A DNA stretch of 64,000 bases from a virus: IMG/VR virus record IMGVR_UViG_3300027759_000084, positions 1-64,000 of that record, one strand, 5' to 3'. The position numbers were made by a program, and so were the translations under genes. Below, piece by piece: positions 42,801-51,221 of the stretch. The first letter of the stretch is position 1, and each line of letters starts with the position of its first letter. The notes under the pieces were generated by a model. It was given only the letters and a program-made list of their open reading frames with translations. It ran no database searches and was not told where the DNA came from.

Positions 42801-45800
42801 GGAAGATTTTCAATGGAGGTTTCGCCTGCATAACTCATCCGCACGCCACCACCATTCACCAGCATGTCAGCATTAGCCTTCTCCGAATTCTTCAAGCTAT
42901 TGCGAATCAAGCGGAAAACGTCTTTGTAGTCCTTCAAGGTAGGCTCACTCGTTTTGCCAGTGATCTTCTGCCAGATGCCACGCAGGAATTGCATAAACTC
43001 TGCCAAAATGCCATCACGCGGGATTTCAGTCATTGAGTCGAAGTCGCGAGTCATCGCTTCTTCAAGGATGCTGAAGTAGCTCACCTGATTCGTGCGCCAG
43101 TCTGCATACTCGCTGTAGGATTCAGCAAGCGAATCAAGCTCCTGTGGAGAATACATCCGGCGAAGGAACGCGAAGATCTGCATCTTCTCCTTCATCGACA
43201 AGAAGAACATGCCCTTGTGGATGTTCTCATGAAGGATGACGCGACGAACCGCTGCCACTTCTGGCGTAGTTCCTTGAAGATTGGCTAGCTTGCGATCAAG
43301 ATCTGAAACGCCTACGTTGTCCGTGAAGACAATCGGCTGTCCATTTTCCGACATGCCTTCGATTTTTGAGTTGGCGCTTACTGCTGCCCAAGTCTCAGGA
43401 TAACGAACGCGATTAGCTGGATCAGCAAGGAAGTCCTTGGATGTGCCAATCCAGGTGAAGAGCACGTTTGGAATCTCGCCCGAACGGTTGAGAATCGCGA
43501 CAGCTTGATTGGCGTCAGTTGCCTTGACGGTGCCCTGAACGACGTTCGTGCGCGTTTTCTGAATGAGCGAGTTGAGCGTTTTGAGGTTTAGCTCTTCGCG
43601 CTTCTTTTGTGCGGCCTCTGCTTTGGCTTGCTCCTTCTCGTCACGCTCGATTTCTTTGGCGAGCTTAGCATCGGCTGCATCACGCTTAGCTTGAGCTTTA
43701 GCTGGTGATGATGCTGAAATAGAATCAAGCCATGATGCAAGTGTCTCGTTTGGTGAGAAACTACCACGAACCGAATCCCATAACTTTTTGAGCTTTTGTG
43801 CCAACTCAGAAAAGAAATTGTCAACTAGGCTCCTTGGAGCATCCCTAGTTGCCGCCCATTTTGCCGTCTCATCACCAAACCATTCGCTAAACTTTGAGCG
43901 ATATGCCTCCCATTGAGATACGCGCTGCTCTTGGGGGAATGGAGCGTTTGGGTTCATCCAGTCTGCATCAGTCATCCACTCCCATATACGGCGCTGGTCC
44001 GCCACAGATGGAATACCTTCTGATCCGTATTTACTATTGAACCAATTTGTATATTCAGCCTCAATCGCTTTCTTTGTGGCTTCTGGAGCGTTTGCATATT
44101 CAAGCTCCATTATAGCGTGACCAATCTCATGCGCCATAGCAGACGGTGTTGCTTTACTGCTGACAGCTATTGTTTTATCTGAGCGTGTCCAGATGCCACC
44201 GATATTACCACCTTCTAAAGCTGATTGCGTATTCTTCTTGTTTGCCATGTAAACAAGCTGATCAAGACGATTAGCTTTTCCAGATGCCACCTTCTTCTCC
44301 CACTCTGCATCAAGGCGCTCCATAGATTCCTCAATAGTGATAGCTTGAACTCCAGCTTTTTTGAGTGATGGGAATAATGCAATTAAGGCATTGCCATAGC
44401 CAATAGGGTCTAATACTGGCTGTTGATCTTTACTTGCGGCATCTGCAATGTCCGCTTTTTCGTTTGACTCTATAGCAGTTGTAGCAGATTCTTGCTCAAC
44501 AGCAGGGATCGACCCCTCTGCTGGTTGTTGAACAACACTGGCTACCGCCGCTTCCTTAGCCAAGGGAGCGGCGGTTTCTGTTGGTGTGGCTACCGTTGTG
44601 GTTTGGGGGGATGGAGCTAGGAAGGTCGCTTTCACGGCCTGTGCAGCAGAGGGCGCTGCCTTAACTGGTGTTGCATTAATGAGCCTGTCCAGTTCTGGCA
44701 GGGTTTCGTCCTGAAGGTATGTAACCACATCCTTGAGCCTTGCCGTTTCGCCTGACGGAAACTTCTTCTCAGTAGCTCTTTTCTGCGCCGGAGTCTTTGC
44801 TCCCATGGATGCGCGAGTGGATGCTCCAATACGCTCTTTAACATCCATTAGCAGGTTGTATGCCGCGTCAAACTTAGCTTGCGCTTCATCCTTACTGGTA
44901 GTGAAAATTGGTATGAGATTACGAAGCTCAGGATGTGGTGGTTCAAACTGAGGGTGACCAACAACAACATTGCTAAATGTCTGTCCAGAATCTACATTTT
45001 CACCTCTTTTGGCAGCTTCAATTCTGGCAATTCGACTTTCCATTGCTGCGTCTGAACGACCAGACTCACGACGCATTTTAGCTATGTCCTTGAGCATCTC
45101 AAAGCCGTCATTATCCTGAATCAAAGGATCAACATCCCGCTCCATGGCGCTGCCTCCCGGCATGACCGTGCCTTCGGTAGCGGTCGTCGGCGTCCCTTGC
45201 GGGGTAATTGGTTTGGCTACTTCTTCTTGGATTTGACCTTCTGTGGCAACTTCTTGAGGCTGGGCGTTTCCTTGGCCCAGTCCTTGCAGTTCCATTTCGG
45301 GTCTTTCTTGGCGTAGCAAGCCTTCATCTGTGATTTGCTCTTGAATGGCATTTGGCGTTGTTTCTATGGGTTGATTTTGAATCGCCTCACCCGCCCCTGC
45401 ACCTGCTTCCGCAGTTGGGGGCGGCACTGGCATTTCAATCTGCTCCATTGCTGGAGAAGGTGTTTTTGATCCAGTGTAGCGGTCTCCGTATTTGGCGACC
45501 AACTGCTTATTGATTCGCTCAATTTCTGGAGCGGCCTTTGCGGCAAACTGCTCTCGTGTTTTGGGAGCTTCACCAATGTTGTTGATAGCCTCCATGGCCG
45601 TCTCATCAAATGGAACGCCACTCATGCCAGCATAATTCCATGGAACATCTTTAATATTTCCAGTGCGTGCAATATCGAAACGCCCACCAACCTTGGCATT
45701 AAACTGAGCATCTTTTGCTGGACCGCTCTCGAATGGATTTAGGAGACTTCCAATTTCAGATTCAATCTTGGACGCAAGACTATTGGCGGCATCTTTATGA

Positions 45801-47467
45801 CCAACATAAACAGTGAAATCAGACCCTTCTTCTGGTGATCCACCGCTTAGAAGTTTATACTGACCTTTGTGGTTTTTATGCAACCACTCATCAACTGCCT
45901 GATAGTTCTCTGGAGTGACGGAAAGATGCAGCTTCCACCCTCCATTTTTAGCAAAATCATTGTTAGCAACTACGTCGGTAACACGAGGGCCGCTTGTTTT
46001 TCCATCTGGCTTCTGCTGTATGGCCGCCTGTAAACGCGGCAAATTAACAGGTGTTTCTACGGTAGGAGCAACAGTTGGCTCCAGCAACTCAGCAGGCGCT
46101 TGTGGTTCTTGTGCAAGCGGTTGCTCTGGAGTGGGCGCTTCCAATTGTACTTGGCGTTCTGCGGCTGCTTTGGCTTGAGCGGCTTGTTCCTGAGCCAGCA
46201 TTTGAGCGGCTTTATCAGCAGCACCTTCAGCTTGAGTTTTGAGCAGATTTTCATTAAGCTCCACGAAGGCAGTAGTTGAGCTTGAGACATTAGGAGATGT
46301 CGCGTTAGCTTTTACCACTAGCTCTTTGGGGATGACTTGGCTTGGTGGCTCTGGCGATGGTGGAGCAATAACCGCTGTTTTTCCCTGTGGATCAACCACT
46401 GTGGTTCCGCCAGCGTTCATATTGACGAGCTTTTCGTCGTCTGTCTGATCTGGGACTGTATCAACAGCATCCACATTATCTTCTGCAACGAACGCTTTTT
46501 GAATGTCAGTCTGCCTCTCTGGAGGAGTTCGGCCAAGTTTGTTGATCGCGCCAAACATTGCGCCACCAACACCCTCCCAAAGAGCAGCTTCACCAGCGCC
46601 CTCAAACAAACCTGGAGCTTCAACGCCAGTGGGAGCAGTAAGCAGAGTTGAGAGATTGCTGAGAACTTGCGTGGAACCGCCTTCAGCAGCTTCTTGGGCT
46701 GCGCTCATGCGGATACCTGGAATTACTCTGCCAGCAGCATCTTCAACACCTCCAAGCAAGCGACGGGCGGCAGACGTTTCAAGCGCAGAGCCGAATGGAA
46801 GCATTTCTGGAGCAAGTTCAGATATGCCACCGCCAAGAAGATTCAAATACCCTTCAGCGCCAGTGATGCCAAGACGCTCATTTTCGGCAGCTTTAGCAGC
46901 AGCGCCTTGAGCAAACCCTGTGCCGTATAGGGCAGATTTAGCGCCAGCTTGAATGGCTTGATTTGTGAGAGCTTGCCTAGCGGCAGCAGAACCGGCAGCG
47001 GCGGCACGTTCAGCGCCTAGAGCTTTACCAGCAAGTCCACCAACGCCACTTGTGCCGATGATGCTAGCCACATTACCAGCCACATTTGCCACTTTGGCAG
47101 GAATGCCTTGCTCGTAAATTGGATTGACTGGCGCGATGTATTCCAGCCCTTCGCGAGCAGATTCGCCAAGATTGCTGATTGGCTCGATGCCAGTCAGAGC
47201 ACCAACGCCCTCCAATGTGCCTGGAACAATTTCACCGAATCCACGGGCAGCACTTCCGAGTGTGGAGGTGACTATTCCTTGACCAGAATCGTCTGGAGTT
47301 TGCCAAAAGTCATCAAAAACAGCTTTTTGTGTCTGTGGCGAGAACGCTTTAAATTCAGGATCAGAAGATATTTCTCGTTCAAAAAATCCCTGCTTAACCA
47401 AAGCCCTTCCCTGTTCGGAAAGTTCTTGATATTCTGGATCGCGTGTAATCTCGTGCCAAGTAGCCAT
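36803..47467 (-). CDS. Giant polyvalent internal virion protein, 3554 aa
   Basis: One 10.7-kb reading frame. The N-terminus (about 1-340) has DPEYQ/DPEF repeats and Gly/Ala-rich amphipathic helices. Zincin-like motifs are HEIGH (1113), HENIH (1413) and HEVQH (1681). The last sits in an LPD23-like domain (about 1544-1810, with VTGWFPGKYDGKMRFEVPD and HEVQHAIQKIEGFAEGG). A methyltransferase-like fold spans about 1841-2043 (IRVLDYGAGLGLGSDAMREE). Long coiled coils occupy 2150-2880, and an LPD38-like region with hydrophobic segments 2880-3554. Podoviruses eject such polyvalent proteins with their DNA to protect or assist it. The individual enzyme activities are inferred. Confidence 0.85.
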   Translation of the reverse strand: MATWHEITRDPEYQELSEQGRALVKQGFFEREISSDPEFKAFSPQTQKAVFDDFWQTPDDSGQGIVTSTLGSAARGFGEIVPGTLEGVGALTGIEPISNLGESAREGLEYIAPVNPIYEQGIPAKVANVAGNVASIIGTSGVGGLAGKALGAERAAAAGSAAARQALTNQAIQAGAKSALYGTGFAQGAAAKAAENERLGITGAEGYLNLLGGGISELAPEMLPFGSALETSAARRLLGGVEDAAGRVIPGIRMSAAQEAAEGGSTQVLSNLSTLLTAPTGVEAPGLFEGAGEAALWEGVGGAMFGAINKLGRTPPERQTDIQKAFVAEDNVDAVDTVPDQTDDEKLVNMNAGGTTVVDPQGKTAVIAPPSPEPPSQVIPKELVVKANATSPNVSSSTTAFVELNENLLKTQAEGAADKAAQMLAQEQAAQAKAAAERQVQLEAPTPEQPLAQEPQAPAELLEPTVAPTVETPVNLPRLQAAIQQKPDGKTSGPRVTDVVANNDFAKNGGWKLHLSVTPENYQAVDEWLHKNHKGQYKLLSGGSPEEGSDFTVYVGHKDAANSLASKIESEIGSLLNPFESGPAKDAQFNAKVGGRFDIARTGNIKDVPWNYAGMSGVPFDETAMEAINNIGEAPKTREQFAAKAAPEIERINKQLVAKYGDRYTGSKTPSPAMEQIEMPVPPPTAEAGAGAGEAIQNQPIETTPNAIQEQITDEGLLRQERPEMELQGLGQGNAQPQEVATEGQIQEEVAKPITPQGTPTTATEGTVMPGGSAMERDVDPLIQDNDGFEMLKDIAKMRRESGRSDAAMESRIARIEAAKRGENVDSGQTFSNVVVGHPQFEPPHPELRNLIPIFTTSKDEAQAKFDAAYNLLMDVKERIGASTRASMGAKTPAQKRATEKKFPSGETARLKDVVTYLQDETLPELDRLINATPVKAAPSAAQAVKATFLAPSPQTTTVATPTETAAPLAKEAAVASVVQQPAEGSIPAVEQESATTAIESNEKADIADAASKDQQPVLDPIGYGNALIALFPSLKKAGVQAITIEESMERLDAEWEKKVASGKANRLDQLVYMANKKNTQSALEGGNIGGIWTRSDKTIAVSSKATPSAMAHEIGHAIMELEYANAPEATKKAIEAEYTNWFNSKYGSEGIPSVADQRRIWEWMTDADWMNPNAPFPQEQRVSQWEAYRSKFSEWFGDETAKWAATRDAPRSLVDNFFSELAQKLKKLWDSVRGSFSPNETLASWLDSISASSPAKAQAKRDAADAKLAKEIERDEKEQAKAEAAQKKREELNLKTLNSLIQKTRTNVVQGTVKATDANQAVAILNRSGEIPNVLFTWIGTSKDFLADPANRVRYPETWAAVSANSKIEGMSENGQPIVFTDNVGVSDLDRKLANLQGTTPEVAAVRRVILHENIHKGMFFLSMKEKMQIFAFLRRMYSPQELDSLAESYSEYADWRTNQVSYFSILEEAMTRDFDSMTEIPRDGILAEFMQFLRGIWQKITGKTSEPTLKDYKDVFRLIRNSLKNSEKANADMLVNGGGVRMSYAGETSIENLPEERRQFMRDSLDTAKAMAAAGKTSEEIRAVTGWFPGKYDGKMRFEVPDNEAKLRRLPAIGKKLTLGEVIDHPALFEAYPNLRNREVWGAKLPTQNVASFNPQGYFNVDPRSELFMFRGGVGTIMHEVQHAIQKIEGFAEGGSPSQFETEANSVKKRDAMRKAVADARSLLRTASFQFEGDIDAAARFLAGPPYKLKFAQSAIKLAKRSTKKDLDEIDAELLKSYIDGKKDEPTAKYKRLAGEIEARDVEARRKFTPEQRAAIEPYSSENISKEDAIVMLGGNQVQNAIVNAGLSSIPYEPQSGTTQVATTVGSYQKAANILLANKSPNIRVLDYGAGLGLGSDAMREEIANVDSFEVNPERWKGNQPPTFTDSSQITEKYDGIVNLNVLNVVPKNIRDAIVDQIGSLLNDGGKAIIGVRKWSGDVDRASGETGVEPKSIVIKKKQGDTFQKGFDGNELVDYLKERLGDEFVVVKANIAANGAIVTKLPSQAKASKVTYDSPNDAAFNSGAEVARNTDYDERDKEVRSTIRAAYDIAPKTNGPSVPLDELFSIVKQSMPDVTETEFSRILQGLYEDSGALLIEGESPFATFTTEGERAGSVIVMPPSGFQTRAMASIVDSQATEDYRKEVDAANTGKAKAPFGGVQFTNFMPIDRAVKSAEEYSDAAIKYVNNLEKEGVSLDDIANSVISPVFLESIGIEQDLMAQDALTIEVRQRVDNAARKAKSPDRKKQLSKLSERLSAFWQGVGSKKGQHLGQRRYLVNKARYSWMFIREIAEKVMKEARTNILISNFGSENATSFTQNSYENSDKANQQAADEIAQDAVNNDEWALIKEGEQVFEGGDKTLWERAKMLVRRFAFYKRRKDMKVANAKASMTDAERSELNAILQMSDEEAATAEAKDLAEFRSIMGKLLGEESPNDTPTEKKKRKKRKEIIDTVEKRVAEGQPIEPTAEEIANEIEIAENKASQIVYRFEELYRQGFKNPPEGMSKKEQKDSIIRAFRDQVKNPVSFEQFAERLDALKVGEEVSERLFLTASRERADLARMKKFKIEKRRVEIADKQASRLIYSTEERLRQGSKDLSKSTSGDSINKAFKDQVSDPVEKSKFAERLAKLDVSPDVAERLFKTAEREKTDLEAMAAFNILQGPKALRRMINEINNMRRGEEIPLRTPIPWRQLLSQSAKTVEEYRQRIFDAISANEELKNATPEQKARLADLFAEAWESNRTRILDGMLERMIRAEEAKKNLSKEGAKALQAQRMRIVEDINLGIFDNDELAKRMAEKFGIKSEFTETEREKINSLIEVLQDEGLNAVKRQVAAYKLLEVLQGELKIPVVKMLADFWVSSVLSGPNTIVSIGLAVASGAFELSTALSRVFIAGFTNPKQLPSELAGAYKTLARLLSAYGRQARIAWQYLVSGDPVFLDPSMNDVTENMQWGNIGKSNKLAEQMAKSDKILVKSAGLFMRTVSRLLTALDVFNSGLTKEGSLSIVFRQIGLDPAKIAEMEKKSNLKPYKDTIIQKDFGGTPPKSARDKAILDSYALADMMAELDKLGNVSENANFFGQQGAMTLDPSGLGGVGYRAIRSLVTNAEAGADRFLKQAQRGWNDSAQNGDRILSGLELAFAYFMQFAAYNAANFGGVRFARFAGNKFNQGLSFIPGIGFARAFEAEFDPNRISGKEAFIDSIRRNQLIGVMLSVAGYQILKAIADEPDDEKRGWFINGSWGNLTPEKKQQKLAAGEKEYTIGINGKVFNYANWPISSALAAIGSLSDLIRFSPDQWNDKNVAQIMASAAMSGAAAAADIPALSQFQELFGNSLSSKDPNEKRMERFAKVMSSYAGGFVPRFLKDIDYAQDPNLRKYETLWEKTASHIPVYRRYEGKEYYDILGQQIQRNVYPGSREFMVKPTDPAYKVLGALNSRGIWLTPANAEHRMVGKGARRRSLTQEEADNYSLETGKGYKQMLLRYGQRALQMPTERARAFLLDKADEVRDRALKKVYRGYQPAT

Positions 47468-47470
47468 AAC

Positions 47471-49024
47471 CTACTGTGGCACCGGAACTTTCTTGTTCAA
47501 GAAGTTTACAGCTTTATCAACCTCTTCACGCGGAACATTGGCGTTGTTCTGAACGGTTGTTTGAACCACGCCTCTTTTGCTTAAAAAATCTTTTGCCCAT
47601 TCTTCAAGAAGCTCTCGATAACCAACTTGCTGGGTTCCCAAAAATCCAAGTAAGCGGCGATTCTCTCCAGGCTCCCTGAAAACTGTTCGATTGGTCATCA
47701 TTTCACCAATTGGAATGCCAGCTTTTTGCAAAACTTCCCAAGTAGCTGGAATGGTTCCATACTCAGGATTATTGATGATGTTTTCGCTTGGTTTGAGGAC
47801 GGCTTTGGCAAAAGACTCCAATTGATTGACTGATGTGCCTGGATAAACCTTATCTGGAACCACTTTTGCAATCTTGCTTCCAATATCTTGTTTGGCATTT
47901 TCCCAAGCAGGAGCAATGGCTTTATTGGAAGCCTCCCGAGCTTGTGCCTCTTGAATAAACTGCTGCTGTTGAGAATATGGAATATTAGCAAGCTGCGTGT
48001 TGAAATCTGGAACGCTTGGAGCGGTTGGCTGCTGAACTGGAGCCTGAGCCTGTGGCAACGTGCTAGCCAATATCGAAGCTGGCAATGCTGCTGGCGAGAA
48101 TGGAGTTGCGGCAGATGCCATGCCAGTAAGTGCCGAACTTGCGGCTGCGGCAGATGGACTCACCTGCTGCTGAGTGGCCGGTGCGGCTGGAACTCCTTTA
48201 GACTCCATGAAATTGAAGTAATCATTATTAGCCTTTTCCCAAGCAGCCTCAGCATCAAGATATTTTTTGCTTTCAGGGTCTAATCCTTGAGCATCATACT
48301 GTTTAAGTTGATTCTCGCGAGCTTCCTTGATCTTCTCAAAGCGGCGTTCTTCTTCGGAAATGGCACCGCTACGAGTTCCGGTTCCGCGAGTTCCTTTGCC
48401 AGCCATTCTAACCTTGCCTTCCTCAATCGAAATTTGTTCCCGAGTCGAATTGCGAGGAAGTTTTTCAGGAGGAACACCAAAAGCTATTGCTCGATTTCTG
48501 GCGTCAATGATTTCTTGAGCAGCCCTCGCTTCAGCTTCCATGCGAGCCTTAGCAGCAATCGCTTCAGCTTCAGCTCTCTGCTGCTTCGCCTGCTGATAAC
48601 CCTTGTATTGATTTTCATACAGTCCAGCCACAGTGCTAAATCGATGATCGCTAAATGCCAAAGGATTGCGAGTCGCCAGATCGCGATATTTCACCGCAAA
48701 ATCATCGCTCTCAGGGTTGAGATTGCCGCCAGCTAGTTCGCTTGCCGCACGTTCAACCTGCGCCTCAATCTCCTGCTTCTTTCGCAGGTCGTTGGCTTTT
48801 TGCGCGATGTCGTCGTAGGCAAGTTGAGCTTTTTGAGCTTCAAATACTGGAGCTTGGCGTTGTAGGCTACGAAGCTGATCTATTGCTGCCGCACCCTTGT
48901 AAAAATCCTCAACCTCACGATCAAGTGATGCCACGCCGGTAGATTTCCGAGTTTGGTTAAAAACTGGATTGGCGGGTGCCTGAGCAGGCATTCCAATGTA
49001 GTCGGCAAGGTCAATGACTGGCAT
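47471..49024 (-). CDS. Probable internal virion protein, 517 aa
   Basis: An Ala/Gln/Glu-rich protein. Coiled coil covers about 60-290, a Pro/Ala/Gln-rich low-complexity linker about 290-355, and a helical C-terminal part ends FLNKKVPVPQ. The N-terminus begins MPVIDLADYIGMPAQAPANP. It lies 3 bases upstream of the giant gene in the same operon, like the other ejection proteins of podoviruses. No enzymatic motif is visible. Confidence 0.72.
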   Translation of the reverse strand: MPVIDLADYIGMPAQAPANPVFNQTRKSTGVASLDREVEDFYKGAAAIDQLRSLQRQAPVFEAQKAQLAYDDIAQKANDLRKKQEIEAQVERAASELAGGNLNPESDDFAVKYRDLATRNPLAFSDHRFSTVAGLYENQYKGYQQAKQQRAEAEAIAAKARMEAEARAAQEIIDARNRAIAFGVPPEKLPRNSTREQISIEEGKVRMAGKGTRGTGTRSGAISEEERRFEKIKEARENQLKQYDAQGLDPESKKYLDAEAAWEKANNDYFNFMESKGVPAAPATQQQVSPSAAAASSALTGMASAATPFSPAALPASILASTLPQAQAPVQQPTAPSVPDFNTQLANIPYSQQQQFIQEAQAREASNKAIAPAWENAKQDIGSKIAKVVPDKVYPGTSVNQLESFAKAVLKPSENIINNPEYGTIPATWEVLQKAGIPIGEMMTNRTVFREPGENRRLLGFLGTQQVGYRELLEEWAKDFLSKRGVVQTTVQNNANVPREEVDKAVNFLNKKVPVPQ

Positions 49025-49027
49025 AAA

Positions 49028-49747
49028 TTAAGCAGATGTGCGTTCTTTCCAGAGAGCTTCAGCGGCTTTTCTCGCTTCATACTCATCCATTTGACGCGGT
49101 GGCATTGGAAGGCCATTCTTCATAGCCTCAAAGACTCGTTCCGTGCCTGCGTCTGAGCCTTTCGGAATGGCCTTGGCGGCTTGTATCCGAATACCCCTGG
49201 CATCAGTCTTTCCAGTGTCTAATACATACGCATACTTGTTGTCCTTACCTTGACGGACGGCGGCAGAACCGAAAAACTGATCTTTTGTTCTGCCATCGAA
49301 GGTTGCAGGTTTGCGATCACCAGTTGGAATAACTGCGCTTCCAGTTCCGTAGCGGCTGGTAACAACGCGCTGTTGAGGACCGTAGGAGGCAATGACTCCT
49401 CCGGTTGGACGCTGTTGAAGCTGAGTTAGTCCAGTGTCCGTGAATGAATCTGAAACTGGCATTGGGATACCCAATTCAGACGCCCTAGTCCTCAATTTGT
49501 CATTTGCGTCCCACTCATCAGCAGGCACATACGAACGCACACCTTGTTCCTCCTGCTCACGCATCTTCATTCGAGCAGCGCCACCAGCATTAATCAACCT
49601 TTCACGAGCGGCCTGTAGAAGCTGTCCAGCGGTTGAGATTTGTGGCTTCCTGAATCCTTCTGGAACTAATACTTGAGATGGTACTTCTGCGGGAGAAGAT
49701 CCTCGCATTACCGTTGATAAAACGTTTTTAATTTGAGATAGATTCAT
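49028..49747 (-). CDS. Probable virion protein, 239 aa
   Basis: A basic protein (MNLSQIKNVLSTVMRGSSPA onward). The middle is a Gly/Ser/Arg-rich loop (GGVIASYGPQQRVVTSRYGT). The C-terminus is helical (MPPRQMDEYEARKAAEALWK). No family is recognised. Start and previous stop overlap as TAATG, in the virion operon. Confidence 0.68.
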   Translation of the reverse strand: MNLSQIKNVLSTVMRGSSPAEVPSQVLVPEGFRKPQISTAGQLLQAARERLINAGGAARMKMREQEEQGVRSYVPADEWDANDKLRTRASELGIPMPVSDSFTDTGLTQLQQRPTGGVIASYGPQQRVVTSRYGTGSAVIPTGDRKPATFDGRTKDQFFGSAAVRQGKDNKYAYVLDTGKTDARGIRIQAAKAIPKGSDAGTERVFEAMKNGLPMPPRQMDEYEARKAAEALWKERTSA

Positions 49748-50157
49748 TAGCGGTAAATTGTAAAGGATGGGTTTTGGTTGAACGCTGGATTTATCGGAGC
49801 CATAGGCATCGCGCCAACTTGTGGCTGCATCGCTCCAAAAACTGAATTGCGGGCCATCTGTTGAGGCTGAGAGAGTCCTTTAGACTGCATATCAGATTGA
49901 GCAAATGGAGAAAGAGCTTGGTCAACCTTGCGTGATTCAAGGCGAAGCTGTCGCTCAGCGATGCGGTCAGGAGAGTTACGAGAGCGTCCAACTGGCGTTG
50001 AGCGTTGCAGCGATGGCGGCAGCAGCTCATTGTAATTTTGCTGCATGTTTGCCAACTCACCCTTACTAGCTTGTCCTGTATTGAGACTGTATGCTGATGG
50101 AAGAGTTTGCTTCTTCTTGAAATCATTAAGACCTGATCTGAGTGGTTCGTATGCCAT
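49747..50157 (-). CDS. Probable virion protein, 136 aa
   Basis: A Gln/Ser/Pro-rich, low-complexity protein (MAYEPLRSGLNDFKKKQTLP onward) with a Met/Pro-rich tail ending NPSFTIYR. It lies between the adaptor-like gene and other internal virion candidates. No domain. Confidence 0.65.
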   Translation of the reverse strand: MAYEPLRSGLNDFKKKQTLPSAYSLNTGQASKGELANMQQNYNELLPPSLQRSTPVGRSRNSPDRIAERQLRLESRKVDQALSPFAQSDMQSKGLSQPQQMARNSVFGAMQPQVGAMPMAPINPAFNQNPSFTIYR

Positions 50158-50159
50158 AA

Positions 50160-51125
50160 TTATCGAGTTTGTGGAGTTTGTCCGGCTGAGAAGGACCAGT
50201 CCATTGCCATTTTAGGACGGATAGCTCCTCGGTTTTGTTTCAGCCCTTGGTTAAGAACTTCGTAGCACTTCTGCCAGAAAAGCTGCGACTGTTGAAGCTC
50301 TGTGGCTCCACTGTCTTCAAGCTGAATCGCCTTCATTGCAAATTTCAGCGCACCAATGTTATCCGGCCAGATCAAATCAGTTTCTTGAATGAGTCGAACA
50401 AAACGACGCTTACAAAGGCATCGAAGCACTGGCTTATTGTCTGGACTAGCCTCGATTGTGCCAACCTTGTAACGACGATAAATAGGATTCGTTTCACTTG
50501 GCTCATAGACGGAAAGCTCAGTCGGAGTGCCAGAAACAACAACCGACAGCGTGACGTTGCCGGTAGTGAGAGGCTTGACCACCTGAGTAACGAACATCTG
50601 AACAGCAGTTGTAGCCGTTGGATTTGCGAGCGTTAGGTCAATACCCTCAACACCGTTAGCATCGAAAATGGTGTTGCCGTTTGCATCGTGACCATATAGT
50701 CGCACCACTTGACCAACATCGTTTGCGTCAGCGATAGTGAGGCGGATCAATCCTGCGTCAGCTTGATACTCCTGCGTGCAAACATCGCCTTGATCCAAGA
50801 TGATGCGAAGATCTCTCGTCGTCTCGTCAATGTAGCCAGGGCCAGAAGTCATGAACTCCTGCATGCGTGAGAATGGCATCGTTGGCCAATTGACGCGAGT
50901 GACGCCAACAATGGACTCGTAGCGCCTTGGAAGGGTAATGTAGCCAGTAGTGGACGGATAATCCACTTGGCCGTACATATTCTTCCACAAACCAGAGTTG
51001 ATGATCCTCTCGACTCCCTGATTGAGAATCGGTAGGAAAAGCTCTGAATTAGGATTGCCAGGGAAGATGGCGTTGCCAATCATTGACCTGACATCCGCAA
51101 CTGTTAGGCCGGTAGACATCTCCAC
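50160..51125 (-). CDS. Tail adaptor / tubular-like protein, 321 aa
   Basis: A helical N-terminus (LTVADVRSMIGNAIFPGNPN, then ILNQGVERIINSGLWKNMYG) is followed by a beta-rich core (ITLPRRYESIVGVTRVNWPT) and helical C-terminal segments (LEDSGATELQQSQLFWQKCY). This helix-beta-helix plan with an LPRRYESI-type strand is common to podovirus adaptor or tail-tube-connecting proteins. The likely role is joining portal and tail. It is the first gene of the internal-virion block after the sugar-transfer cluster. Confidence 0.68.
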   Translation of the reverse strand: MEMSTGLTVADVRSMIGNAIFPGNPNSELFLPILNQGVERIINSGLWKNMYGQVDYPSTTGYITLPRRYESIVGVTRVNWPTMPFSRMQEFMTSGPGYIDETTRDLRIILDQGDVCTQEYQADAGLIRLTIADANDVGQVVRLYGHDANGNTIFDANGVEGIDLTLANPTATTAVQMFVTQVVKPLTTGNVTLSVVVSGTPTELSVYEPSETNPIYRRYKVGTIEASPDNKPVLRCLCKRRFVRLIQETDLIWPDNIGALKFAMKAIQLEDSGATELQQSQLFWQKCYEVLNQGLKQNRGAIRPKMAMDWSFSAGQTPQTR

Positions 51126-51221
51126 CGATTCTAACCGTTATGGCTGGATGGGCAAGGGGGATTTTTCGATACTATTCAATCCACTTCCCAGCCTGGCATT
51201 TTTCTGTTTTCAGCCACCATT

